From Phaeoceros laevis (lineage: Eukaryota > Anthocerotophyta > Anthocerotopsida > Notothyladales): a DNA stretch of 64,000 nt. Below, one piece after another: positions 1 through 9,445 of this stretch. The stretch covers positions 627,238 through 691,237 of the forward strand of contig JBNGIQ010009496.1 of the NCBI GenBank assembly GCA_049999765.1. The letters are read 5' to 3'. The notes below the pieces were generated by a model, which ran no database searches, was not told where the DNA came from, and saw only the letters and a list, made by a program, of their open reading frames with translations. Positions within the stretch are counted from its first letter, which is position 1, and the number at the start of each line of letters is the position of its first letter. Both the position numbers and the translations under genes were made by a program.

Positions 1-229
1 CTTGATAATAGAATACAAAGCCAAAGACACTCGATAGTCCAATTCAGCTGGTCTAGCCTCGCAGGGGTTTGACTGAACTCTGCTACCTCCAGAGTAGAAT
101 TCGCTATACAAGCCCCTGGAGGAAAACCAAGCCGTTCCCTGGAAGCCTTCCCTAATAACGCGCTGAGGACATCATTTCACCCGACGTGACTAAGAAATAA
201 TCCCCCCTAGATGTACACTTTGCTGCCGC

Positions 230-806
230 TTAAACCTCTAGCACCTCGTCCAAGGCATAGTTGTTTGTGGATACTCCGGCGTAGTTCACTTTCTCAAAAC
301 GGACCACCACTGGGTATTTAACAGCGGCGCCCTGCGCACACCACCGGGAAGGCAGGACATATCAGCGCATTGCCTGCGATTTCAGCAAGTAAAGAGAAGG
401 TAAAGAAAACCCGGGAACAATGTGACTGACCTGATCCACAGAGACGACCTTCCCTGTGTCGTTGAACCAGTAGGATTCCGGTCGGAGGATCTTCACCTGC
501 AAGGTGCAAAGAAAGCTGCAGATGAGGAGCAGGCCAGTCATAGGGCAATGCAGGCTGAAAGGGTACAATGCGACCAGTCCTCACAGTTGCGCCTCTCTTG
601 GGGCCGACGGGGGGAGGAGGGGGGGCCTTGACAGGCGCCTCAACTGGGGCCTCAGCCTCAGCTCGGACAGAGAGCCTGGCCATGCGCGGCGAGCCCTGCA
701 CCGGCCTTAGTTGCACGCGGTTAGCGACAATGCTGCTGCTGGTGGAACCGACGGCCGGGCAGGCCGCAGCCACCACTCCCACGACGCTGGAGGCTGCTGT
801 CGCCAT
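230..806 (-). CDS. psaE: Photosystem I reaction centre subunit IV (PsaE), nuclear-encoded plastid precursor, 3 exons
   Basis: PsaE is a small stromal subunit of photosystem I that helps dock ferredoxin and supports cyclic electron flow. Exons on the minus strand are 585-806, 431-496 and 230-331. Together they give 390 nt (129 residues plus stop) with GT/AG junctions and intact phase. Exon 1 encodes an Ala/Ser/Val-rich transit peptide and a Pro-rich hinge ending [13 protein letters not shown]. Exon 2 gives [20 protein letters not shown], and exon 3 gives [20 protein letters not shown] followed by ALDEVLEV. These are the conserved SH3-like fold of PsaE. The ATG at 804-806 fits a precursor of normal length. 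Nothing is disrupted. The upstream side (plus coordinates above 806) is GC-rich and probably holds the promoter. Confidence 0.95.
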
Positions 807-2100
807 CTTCTAAACGGGCGAGCTGAGCTGCGATGATCTACGCTGCGAGCGGGAAGGGTTAGCAGCGGGCAGATTGAATGGGGGAACGAGCTGAGGGAGT
901 GTGGGGGAGTGTGGGGAAGGAGAGCCTTGGAGAGGCCTATCCAGACCTCCGGACGGGTGGCCAATACCTCGGCTCCATGTGGCCCAGAGTATCCCTTATC
1001 ACGGGATAGCGTTCCCTAAACTCCTAATGGCCCAACTGCTCCATCACGCATCCACTAGGATATTTGGGAGCACCTTACTGAGTATCCATTTCACCCTTGT
1101 TGGACCATTCCGGTATTTTGAAGCCCCTAATACTTCCGTCCATATATCCAAAACGCAAGAACAGAAGTTACGATGACAAAGTTAATCCTAATGACAGAGC
1201 CCTACTCAATTCGATCCAGGATAACTTAGTGTTGTATGTTCACCCCTCTCTCTCCAGGTTAGCTGGGGGGAGTGTGCAACATCTAAAATGCACTTCATTA
1301 TCTCCCATGATATATCATCATCATCATCATCAGTTGAGCTTCCAGCAAGTTGCTAGCCTGATTTTATCAATAGAATGTAATTTTATTTGTGTATTCATTA
1401 AGACTAAAACTCTTTATGCGACCAAGTGCTTATACCATAAGTTGGAAAGGATGATCTTTGAGTTTGCTTTGAGTTTGAGTTTATAAAGTGAAGGCCATGT
1501 TGGTCAGTTACTTAGCATAGCAACAAGTAGGTAGTTAGTTTAGACAAGCTGTTAGGTTGCAAGTATGTTTAAGGTATTTAAGCTACACTTCCATGATAAA
1601 AAAGACTCTTCCTAGTATGTAAGCTCTCGTCCTCTCACATGACAAGGGCGTAAGCTAATTTCCTGGATATTGTGGTGAGCATGTTGCCCTCTACTAGAAG
1701 AGGGCACAAACCTTATGCAGAACTATGTTTGGGTTACTACGCTTTGCCTTTGCCTTACTATGCTTTGTGTAAGCATCGGTTGTATCTAGGACGAGTTCAC
1801 GAACACCTTGTGCCCTGAAGTCGTTATTTTTAGCATATCCTTTATCATGGTAGTCCAAGGCTGTCTTCTGGCCAAACTGTTTGAGCCACTGTCAAACACG
1901 ATGCCTGCACCTTCCAACTTGATACAGTTTGCACGTGTTCACTAGGCACAATTATCACTGGTGTAAAACTGAAGTGACGAACATGTATTAAGGGAGGGCA
2001 CAATGATAACAATGGGTTCTAGGGAGACTAGGACGCTTAGACGAGAGCTATAGAGGTGTGCATGAAATGTTAATACACTAAGTCTTCATGCCCCACTCTT
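807..2100. other. Intergenic, no gene seen
   Basis: About 1.3 kb of low-complexity-poor, mostly AT-leaning sequence upstream of psaE. Short open frames exist on both strands but none has a recognisable motif. The first 100 bases above 806 are the likely psaE 5' UTR and promoter. A short TCA/CAT run lies near 1315-1332. Confidence 0.5.
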
Positions 2101-2242
2101 GGAAGAACTGGTTTCACCTTTTTGTGCTATAGGATAGATGGGCTGAAAGATCATAGCAACAACATTCTCTAGGAAGAACTGGTTTCACCTTTTTGTGCTA
2201 TAGGATAGATGGGCTGAAAGATCATAGCAACAACATTCTCTA
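2101..2242. repeat. Perfect 71-bp tandem duplication
   Basis: The units 2101-2171 and 2172-2242 are identical over 71 bp as read directly. The perfect identity suggests a recent replication-slippage or unequal-exchange event, or an assembly duplication. Confidence 0.95.
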
Positions 2243-2458
2243 GTCAACTAAGGCCATCTGTTCCATACACCTTGATAATTGCTTCATAACCCAAGGTCTA
2301 CAATACCACGGTCCCTTGAACTTGGAATAAACTTTAAGAGACCCTAAACTTTTCAAAGAGATAGTTCGAAGTTATAAGCTTCAAGTTCAAAAAACTTATG
2401 AGTAAATATTTATTGCCTCAGCCAAATGCTTTCTCCCAAAACATGTATCAGGCCAAGT

Positions 2459-2595
2459 GTGTTGTGCAATTAGCTAGTTAGTCAAGGGATTAACTACCTA
2501 GCCGATTTGTGCATTTCTTATGAAATGCATGTAAAACTAAATGTATCAATAGAAAAGGTGCCGATTACACCCAAAAAAAAAAAAAGTGTTGTGCA
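2459..2595 (+). mobile_element. Possible short poly(A) retroposon with a 10-bp target duplication
   Basis: A 10-bp direct repeat (GTGTTGTGCA) occurs at 2459-2468 and again at 2586-2595. The second copy directly follows a run of about 14 A residues ending at 2585. This is the layout of a short retroposed insertion of about 117 bp. The repeat is short enough to be chance. Confidence 0.35.
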
Positions 2596-2727
2596 GCAGG
2601 TGGAGCAACAGTATGAGTGCATTCACGCTTGCAAGAACGGGTACACCCTGTATTGGGTCAGCAAGTTTAGTGATTCCATTGACAAATACACGCACACACC
2701 TTTCTCTTTGACTTTGTGTAACGTCGA

Positions 2728-3342
2728 TTGTTCATGCAGCTTTGTGAGCTTTTCCTCATTGTCTGTGAAGTAGAGATGTCCTTTTTCAAGCAGTTGGCTT
2801 TCTCGTGCAACTTGTCTTGTTCTATAATATTAGCCATTAGGCTAAATAGCCTAACGGCTAATACATGCGCAGCTGTGCTCATCTGTGCCGTGCTGGCATC
2901 ACCGGCTCTGGCAGCTGGGGTGTCCACCCTCTCCGCCTTGCCTCTGGACTCCATCGGCAGGTGGTTCAAGTCGCTATGGGCAAAGTACGAGGAGGAGCTG
3001 GTTGCCGGCCAGGAAATGGTGGATTCCGCCTACTGGGGCACCTACATCGCCGTCAAGGACCTGGACAACATCAAGGCCCTCGTGAACCAGCTCCAAAACG
3101 GCTTGACCTCCATGTACAGGAACGTGGAATTCGCCGGGGACCGGCTGGAGCCCTTCGCCCTGGTCACGGCGGTCGGGGAAATCAGACGAAAACATGAGAG
3201 GTTCATTTCGGAGCTGGAGGACTTGGCTGAGCAAGTGGACGTCTGTGAAAAGTTCATTCACAGAGCCCGCAGCATGGTGCTGGAGAAGCTAATGAAGCAT
3301 CCACGGCACAGGGATCATGACAAGCTCAACTCTTACAATTAG
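2728..3342 (+). CDS. UPF0496 (DUF677)-like protein, C-terminal part, probably truncated or a 3' exon
   Basis: The UPF0496 family comprises plant membrane-associated helical proteins of unknown biochemical role, usually about 350-400 residues. The open frame gives 204 residues, of which about 150 at the C-terminus look familial: a small hydrophobic stretch (VLICAVLASPALAAG), then SIGRWFKSLWAKYEEEL, then GTYIAVKDLDNIKALVNQLQ, then a long helical region ending in IHRARSMVLEKLMKHP. The family's N-terminal half is absent. An AG acceptor near 2872 could begin a terminal exon, but no matching upstream exon was found. A 14-bp-arm inverted repeat sits inside the frame just before the familial part, so the N-terminal residues are doubtful. 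Either a remnant or the last exon of a gene I could not complete. Confidence 0.55.
   Translation: MFMQLCELFLIVCEVEMSFFKQLAFSCNLSCSIILAIRLNSLTANTCAAVLICAVLASPALAAGVSTLSALPLDSIGRWFKSLWAKYEEELVAGQEMVDSAYWGTYIAVKDLDNIKALVNQLQNGLTSMYRNVEFAGDRLEPFALVTAVGEIRRKHERFISELEDLAEQVDVCEKFIHRARSMVLEKLMKHPRHRDHDKLNSYN
2830..2861. repeat. Short inverted repeat, 14-bp arms and 4-nt loop
   Basis: The arms 2830-2843 and 2848-2861 are reverse complements with one mismatch, separated by AAAT. It lies immediately upstream of the familial part of the UPF0496-like frame, with a possible splice acceptor about 10 bp further on. Confidence 0.8.
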
Positions 3343-3447
3343 TGTGCTCAACCATGGCCAATATGCATATGTTACACTGAAGTTGAGCCGATTGGCACAG
3401 TCGGGCGAGACATTTCACAATAGTACAAGTTAGGAAAGAAGGAACAT

Positions 3448-3489
3448 TTGCATGTCTGAGATACCCCAAAAAAAAAAATTGCATGTCTG
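3448..3489 (+). mobile_element. Tiny poly(A)-bearing insertion with an 11-bp direct repeat
   Basis: TTGCATGTCTG occurs at 3448-3458 and at 3479-3489. Between the copies are 20 bp consisting of AGATACCCC followed by eleven A. This looks like a very short 5'-truncated retroposon end with its target duplication. Confidence 0.5.
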
Positions 3490-3799
3490 TCTAAAAACCT
3501 TAAGGTGGGGGCAGTTCTTTCGAGCTTCATGTAATTGTGCAGTTGACTCCATGAGAAGCCTCCGAATGCTATGAAAGCTTCTATAGTCTTTGCATTGCAC
3601 GGCAGCTTCACCTCGTGCACATTTCTTTCGGATGTCCTCTTAATGCTGTCAATAATTGCCTGCAGCTTCTCTTGATGATGAACACATATTGGACGCAGTG
3701 ACTGGTTTTTATGTCATCCGTTTTAGCACTAGCTTTCATCATCTTCAAAGTAAGATATGCTTGCATATTTTTAAGCTTATCTAGTTGAAGATGTCGTTG

Positions 3800-4105
3800 T
3801 TAGAATTGTTGCAAGCTCCAGTGCAGTTTCATTTGTTGGACGTAATGGATCTGGCCCTGTTGGTCCAGAGTCAGGGGTGCCACCACATGTTCGCCACTCC
3901 TGAGCTTCTTCCTCCTGGACGATGTAAGCCATGTGTCCTCATCTTTGCTAGCCCATTTTATGGATTTTCCCAAGTCTCCTTGGGCTTTCTCATTGGCAAT
4001 AGCCTTGCCAAGGCGCTGCACCAATACTGCTTTCAAGCCGATTGTGTCAAGTCCACAGTGGGCAAGTGCTTGACGTAGATCTTTCACTCTTAGCTTGGAA
4101 GACAT
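3800..4105 (-). pseudogene. SAP-domain gene fragment, antisense inside retroposon copy A
   Basis: The minus-strand frame starts MSSKLRVKDLRQALAHCG and continues with LDTIGLKAVLVQRLGKAI, which has the helix-extended loop-helix pattern of a SAP motif (about 35 residues, DNA binding). It most resembles, from memory, the SAP repeats at the N-terminus of plant PARP2-type poly(ADP-ribose) polymerases, but no catalytic domain follows. The frame continues with a Lys/Arg-rich segment and stops at 3800. The frame crosses the left direct repeat, so its last residues are fortuitous. Probably a captured and decayed host gene segment, not a working gene. Confidence 0.5.
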
Positions 4106-4649
4106 GGTACCAGAGCTAGCATGCATAAGACTAATTGCCATTGTGCCATTTGGAACCGGGAGCACATGGCACATCTTAAACAAGATAAAAAAGATGGAGA
4201 TCCAAGCAGCTATGGTGACGAACACCGATGATGTGCGCACGCAGTTCCTTGTTGTTTTACACAACCACCACCATGCTTACCACATGTGCTTGCTTCCATT
4301 TCTCTCTTGCAAGACATATGGACAGGCTCATAAGCGTGTGCGCCTATGCTTCACATACGTGGAAGAGCATGTTAAAACCGTCGGAGCAGGCCGTATTCCC
4401 ACTAATAGCGCACCTTCTCATCCCTCCCAAGTAACGCAGGTTGTTACAGGACGAGAAGAAATCTTGGAAGTTACTGTAGGATTTGGCGACGACAACATGA
4501 ACATCTGAGGCCGTCTTACTCACCTAAGTATGGTTGATTAGTTTAGCAGTTGAGGTTTCTTAAACCCCTTTTTAATGTAATTTTTGCCTCTTTTTATAAA
4601 GTGCCCACGTCGCCAAAAAAAATTGCTGCAAGCTCTAGTGCGGTTTCAT
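3804..4649 (+). mobile_element. Polyadenylated retroposon, copy A (about 790 bp)
   Basis: A 29-bp direct repeat (26 of 29 identical) flanks the element at 3804-3832 and 4621-4649. The right end before the repeat is a conserved tail, ATAAAGTGCCCACGTCGCC followed by A6-8, also found at about 51945-51970 and, reversed, at 41749-41799. Internally the plus strand has an open frame at 4095-4508 (137 codons). Its segment IRLIAIVPFGTGSTWHIL resembles IRLIATISFGKGDTWQIL in the copy at 51 kb. The minus strand of the same region carries a SAP-domain reading frame (listed separately). No reverse transcriptase is present, so the element is non-autonomous. Target-primed reverse transcription is inferred from the tail and direct repeats. 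Confidence 0.6.
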
Positions 4650-5713
4650 AATCTCTTGTAGCACGGAGACGCTTCTTGTAATGATCCAAGGTGCGGAGCC
4701 CGATTTTTAATAAGCTGACGCACAGTTCTAAGCTTACTCGACTCGGCATTTGTATTCATGATAAAATTGCATATAAGCTCTTGTCCCCTCTTTTTGTCAT
4801 GTGCAACAGTTGTTAGATTTAGATTATTCTTGTAAGGCCTATGAGCTTGAGGCCTAGGGCGTCTTTGTTTACGTAATGTTGGGGTTGCGTAGTGTATGTC
4901 TCGTTTAATTNNNNNNNNNNNNNNNNNNNNNNNNNNNNNNNNNNNNNNNNNNNNNNNNNNNNNNNNNNNNNNNNNNNNNNNNNNNNNNNNNNNNNNNNNN
5001 NNNNNNNNNNNNNNNNNNNNNNNNNNNNNNNNNNNNNNNNNNNNNNNNNNNNNNNNNNNNNNNNNNNNNNNNNNNNNNNNNNNNNNNNNNNNNNNNNNNN
5101 NNNNNNNNNNNNNNNNNNNNNNNNNNNNNNNNNNNNNNNNNNNNNNNNNNNNNNNNNNNNNNNNNNNNNNNNNNNNNNNNNNNNNNNNNNNNNNNNNNNN
5201 NNNNNNNNNNNNNNNNNNNNNNNNNNNNNNNNNNNNNNNNNNNNNNNNNNNNNNNNNNNNNNNNNNNNNNNNNNNNNNNNNNNNNNNNNNNNNNNNNNNN
5301 NNNNNNNNNNTTTGTTTACGTAATGTTGGGGTTGCGTAGTGTATGTCTCGTTTAATTAGATCTGTTCCTTGTACTCGCATGATATAAATAACAGCATACT
5401 TTAATTCATTCATTCACACAGGAAATATATTATGTTTGCCTTTATCTATATGATACTTATTTCTACAATCTCTTCTTAGGGTTGTGGGATTTGAGGGTGT
5501 GTGTGTGTGTGTTCATATTTGAAGAGGTTTACACGGGTTTAAATGTTCTGCTAATATTTTAGTTAGAGTTTACTTCTCAATCCACTCCATCAAATGAGTC
5601 TTGCTTTTTTTATCATGTTTTAATGAGGTATCACTATTGAGTCGTGACTTCTAACATACTCCCTATAATTGACACCTGACTTACTCATATTCTTTTCGCA
5701 TACGAGCGGAGGT

Positions 5714-5801
5714 AGCAATGCAGCAAAGCTCTATTTCTCACTATTGCAACCACAGCTAGCAATGCAGCAATGCTCCATTTCTCACTATTGCAACCACAGC
5801 T
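5714..5801. repeat. 44-bp tandem duplication
   Basis: Units 5714-5757 and 5758-5801 differ at about two positions. The unit contains AGCAATGCAGCAA at its start and ends in CAACCACAGCT. Confidence 0.9.
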
Positions 5802-6124
5802 GGGAGGGTAATTGATGACTCCTAAGCATTTGTTTGCTTGTCCTCTAAACTTAGTCATTAGGTCAACTTGAGTGTTGTTGGTGTTTGCCTAGATTGCATT
5901 AGTTTAGTCAATCATTGAAAAAGTGTTTGGCTGGCCGCGTGAGTAGCAATGTTCCAACATAGTTATAATTGTTTAAAATTATCACGATCATATGGACTAT
6001 TAGGGAGATACGTGCACCCCTTTCATCCACGTCACCTCAGATGATGAATGAATGAATAAATTCCAATATTCTGCTCAGGTAACCAGACAGTATGTCAACT
6101 GCGACAAGGAACTCACTATCCTCT

Positions 6125-6240
6125 TAGACTTCTAATCGAGCTATCTAACTGCAGTCGTCTAGCTAAGTCGCCTCATTAAGCCCGTCTAGTCTAAGCCACC
6201 TAATTAAGCCGTCTAGTGTAAGCCGCCTAAGCCACCTAAC
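6125..6240. repeat. Degenerate short tandem repeats
   Basis: Several diverged units containing GTCTAG and TAAGCCGCCTAA-like strings follow each other with a period of roughly 24-27 bp. No coding or known-element signal. Confidence 0.5.
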
Positions 6241-7678
6241 ATGATAAACCAAAGGGTCACATTGAAAGATACAAATACTATTGGAACCAATAGGGTCAAT
6301 GAATGAATTGTAGTGCGATGTCCTTCTGCTCATGTCGAATGGCCTTCCACTCCAGTATGTGAATGCCGTTGAGACAAAAAAAACCATTTGTTTTGGTCTA
6401 AAATAAACAATTTTGACCAAACTCCAGATATTGTAAAAACAACTTTGGTCCATGACGGTTAATCTTGCCAACACCTGTCTGCACCACTTCTTTTGACCTA
6501 GTTTTCGCACAACTTCGACCAGCCGGCTAACAAGATATCGTCCAATCTTTACAGATCCGGCCGTATTGATCAACTTCCAAAATATATAGATCGTGGTGAG
6601 CTAACAACCATGAAATATATTTTTTGGCAAAATTTACTTTATAATGAACACCACAAAAATCCCTAAAAAGCAGGGAGAGAGCGTCCTAATAGCCATGAAA
6701 TTGACCAAGTGGTTTGCAACATCTTTCCAACCGTCCGTCACCAATGTCAAGTGCTCCAGTGTGTTGCCAATTCGTCTTCTTATTTTGCACACTTGCAGAA
6801 ACTCTAGCATGCTCTTCGGACCTGTGCACACTATACAGTGCCATGCTTTAGTATCCCCCTCCTTTTTTTTGCAAAATTTTTAACTTTGAAACTCAGATTC
6901 TATGCACAATATTACTTTTGTCCCCCATAATTTGAGTATTTTTGAAGTACTTTTCGAACCTTTTAGTAAAAAGCACATACGTTTTGTATTCATCTCATCA
7001 AGTTCTATCTAACCATGTATTTTTTTTCCCATTTAGAAAGTTAACAAGAAATATACAAAGTACATAGAACTTTGAGTACTTCGTTTGTTCCTACATTGGA
7101 AAAAAAAAATGGTTGGATAGAGCTCAATGAGGTAAGTTCAATATTTTTTTAATTATATTTTGAATTAGTATAGTAAAACATATTATTTAGAAATAGAGCG
7201 TACTAAAGGTATTCTAAGTGTTTCTGCACGGCCCAAAGTTTGCCTAGTGTAGCGTGCACATGGCTTGCGTTGAGCAGAGTGGTACGTAGCCTATCCCTCC
7301 TTGATGGTACATGTGTTGGGCCAGCTTAGCCTAAACACGTGACCATGATTACTCTTATCTAAATTAAAGGAAAACCACCACCTGTAGTGCAATTTTAAGC
7401 AACACATAATACAAGAGTGGGCAGCAGCTCTGCGACTGATCCCAAACATCCTATTGAACTCTCTCAATCTCTTCCCATTGTCCACAGAGATTCTCAAATC
7501 TGGCATGAATATCTGAAGCTCGGTAGCCTTGAAATCAACTGGAATTGCAGCACAAGGTCTGCATCCACTCTTGACTGCATGTCGAATTCATGTCATTTTG
7601 CTCCTTCAACCAAGCTTTGACTTGAAATCATACTACCGGCACCTCACTTTCTTGGTTCCTTCACCTTTGTGATGCTGC

Positions 7679-7723
7679 AACACCTCGTAGTATTCCCGTG
7701 GGAATACTATGAGGTGTTGGAGC
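7679..7723. repeat. Near-perfect palindrome abutting a scaffold gap
   Basis: The arms of about 20 bp (AACACCTCGTAGTATTCCC and its near-perfect reverse complement) are separated by two bases, with one mismatched pair. A 100-N gap begins right after the right arm. The assembly probably broke at a longer foldback structure. Confidence 0.85.
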
Positions 7724-8051
7724 NNNNNNNNNNNNNNNNNNNNNNNNNNNNNNNNNNNNNNNNNNNNNNNNNNNNNNNNNNNNNNNNNNNNNNNNNNNNN
7801 NNNNNNNNNNNNNNNNNNNNNNNACCCAATCATTTGGTAGAGTTCGCGAGAGTTCCTTTTTTGTGTTCGTTATTTTTAATCGTGGTTAGCAATTACCCAA
7901 CAAGCGCACACTAATTATAGGTGGGCGTTGGTTAGCATTTAGTGAATGCCATTTACGAAAAGGAGCTCCTAGTTTTTATGCGAATCCAAAATTCCAAACG
8001 AAAACATACTCTTATAGATCTGGATTTGTTGGAAATACGATAGCTTCGACG

Positions 8052-9445
8052 ATGGCGGGCTGTCCGCAGGCTCTTCTTAAGCGCGTCTTCTTGTGTCCTA
8101 TTATGCTGCTTCTCTTGTCCATGTTCACTTCGCTCCCTGCAACCTATGCCTCTGTCAATGAGTTCCACGACGTCTACGATGAAGCATCGTGCAACTTCAC
8201 TGCACTCTTTGCCTTTGGTGACTCCATGACTGACACCGGGAATGCACAAGCTGTCTTCTCGTGGCAACATGCTGCGAGTTTACCGCCGTACGGGGAAACG
8301 TACTTTGGAGAACCGAGGGATAGGTTCTCAGATGGTCGACTTCTGATAGATTTCTTCGGTGAGTCGTTTTTTTGAGTTCTTTTAGAGAATTTGCTAGAAT
8401 AGTAACTCGTCAGATGCGTCTGCCTAATTTCTTCGAGTACGTGTGTTGCTGGGAAGACAACTTCTGACTCAATTCTCTCTCACCCCTTTGTTGGATTGTC
8501 TCAGCTCAGGCCTTCGGGTTGCCTATGCTCGACCCATATCTGCTCAGCGCAGAGTCTAACTTCAAGCACGGAGCCAACTTCGCAACATCTGGCGCTACCG
8601 TGACCAACATCACCTTCTTGGTGCCCTATGATTTTGGAATCCAAGCCTACTGGCTCGACGAGCTCCGAACCCACTCGGCCATGCACTACCACGATGATGC
8701 AACTTGGAATCAACCACTGCCAACACCATCAGATTTCGACAGAGGACTCTACATGATAGCAATTGGCGGGAACGACTACGATGCCGGCGTTTTCATCCAC
8801 AACATGACCGAACCTGAGCTGATGGCCTTCATACCGCAGGTGGTGGCAGAGACTCTGCAGTCTGTTAGGGCTCTGTATGAGTCGGGGGCACGCAACATGA
8901 TGATCGTGAACATCCCCCCCATCGGGTGCACGCCGGAGCTTCTTACCATTCTGCCGCAAGGTCCTCCTGAGTTCTATGATGAGCTCGGCTGCCACATACC
9001 ATTCAACACTGTGCTCAACACACACAACAATTACCTGAGGACTGGGCTTCTGGAGCTGCGCAACGAGCTACCTCATGCGAGGCTCACCTATGTTGACTAC
9101 TACAACGCCACATACGATATATCTCGACATGGTGAAAGATACAATTTCGTGAATCGCACACACTCATGCTGCGGATGGGGAGGGAAATGGAACTACGACA
9201 GGAATGTTGGGTGCAGTGCCACCAACGTTACGGTAGCGGACGGCGTGCAAGTGAGTGCCATGTCCTGTCCTGATCCTAACGTATTTATCAACTGGGATGG
9301 GATCCATCCTACAGAGGCTTTTTCCAAGGTTGCTGCTCGGGCCATCCTCACCGGCAACTACATCGAGCCTGCTAATGCTTTTAACGCTTGTAAGTTCGAC
9401 TTCAGCAAGTTCGACCAAGTTTGGGAATCACCACATCATCACTGA
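8052..9445 (+). CDS. GDSL-type esterase/lipase, secreted, 2 exons
   Basis: A serine hydrolase of the SGNH/GDSL family, typically secreted and acting on ester bonds in lipids, cutin precursors or acetylated cell-wall polymers; the substrate cannot be told. Exons are 8052-8358 and 8505-9445 (1248 nt, 415 residues), joined in phase 1 by a 146-bp GT/AG intron. Residues about 12-33 are a hydrophobic signal peptide. Block I is FAFGDSMTDTGN, with the nucleophile Ser at about residue 58. Block II is GANFATSGATV. Block III is GGNDY. Block V is DGIHPTE, supplying Asp and His. The first intron sits just after the DGRLLIDFF region, as in many plant family members. Length is slightly above the usual 350-400. 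Several N-x-S/T sites fit secretion. The gene is intact and isolated. Confidence 0.92.

Larger units (their letters stand above)
4650..8051. other. AT-rich intergenic stretch with a 400-N gap
   Basis: No gene could be supported. The gap 4911-5310 is flanked by the same 47 bp on both sides (4864-4910 and 5311-5357), so the contigs may really overlap there. Other contents are listed separately: a 44-bp duplication at 5714, degenerate repeats near 6125-6240 and a palindrome at the 7724 gap. Homopolymer T and A runs are frequent between 6.8 and 7.2 kb. Confidence 0.6.

Noticed and set aside
4892-5339. Open frames across the N runs
   Set aside because: They consist almost entirely of unknown residues and reflect missing sequence only.
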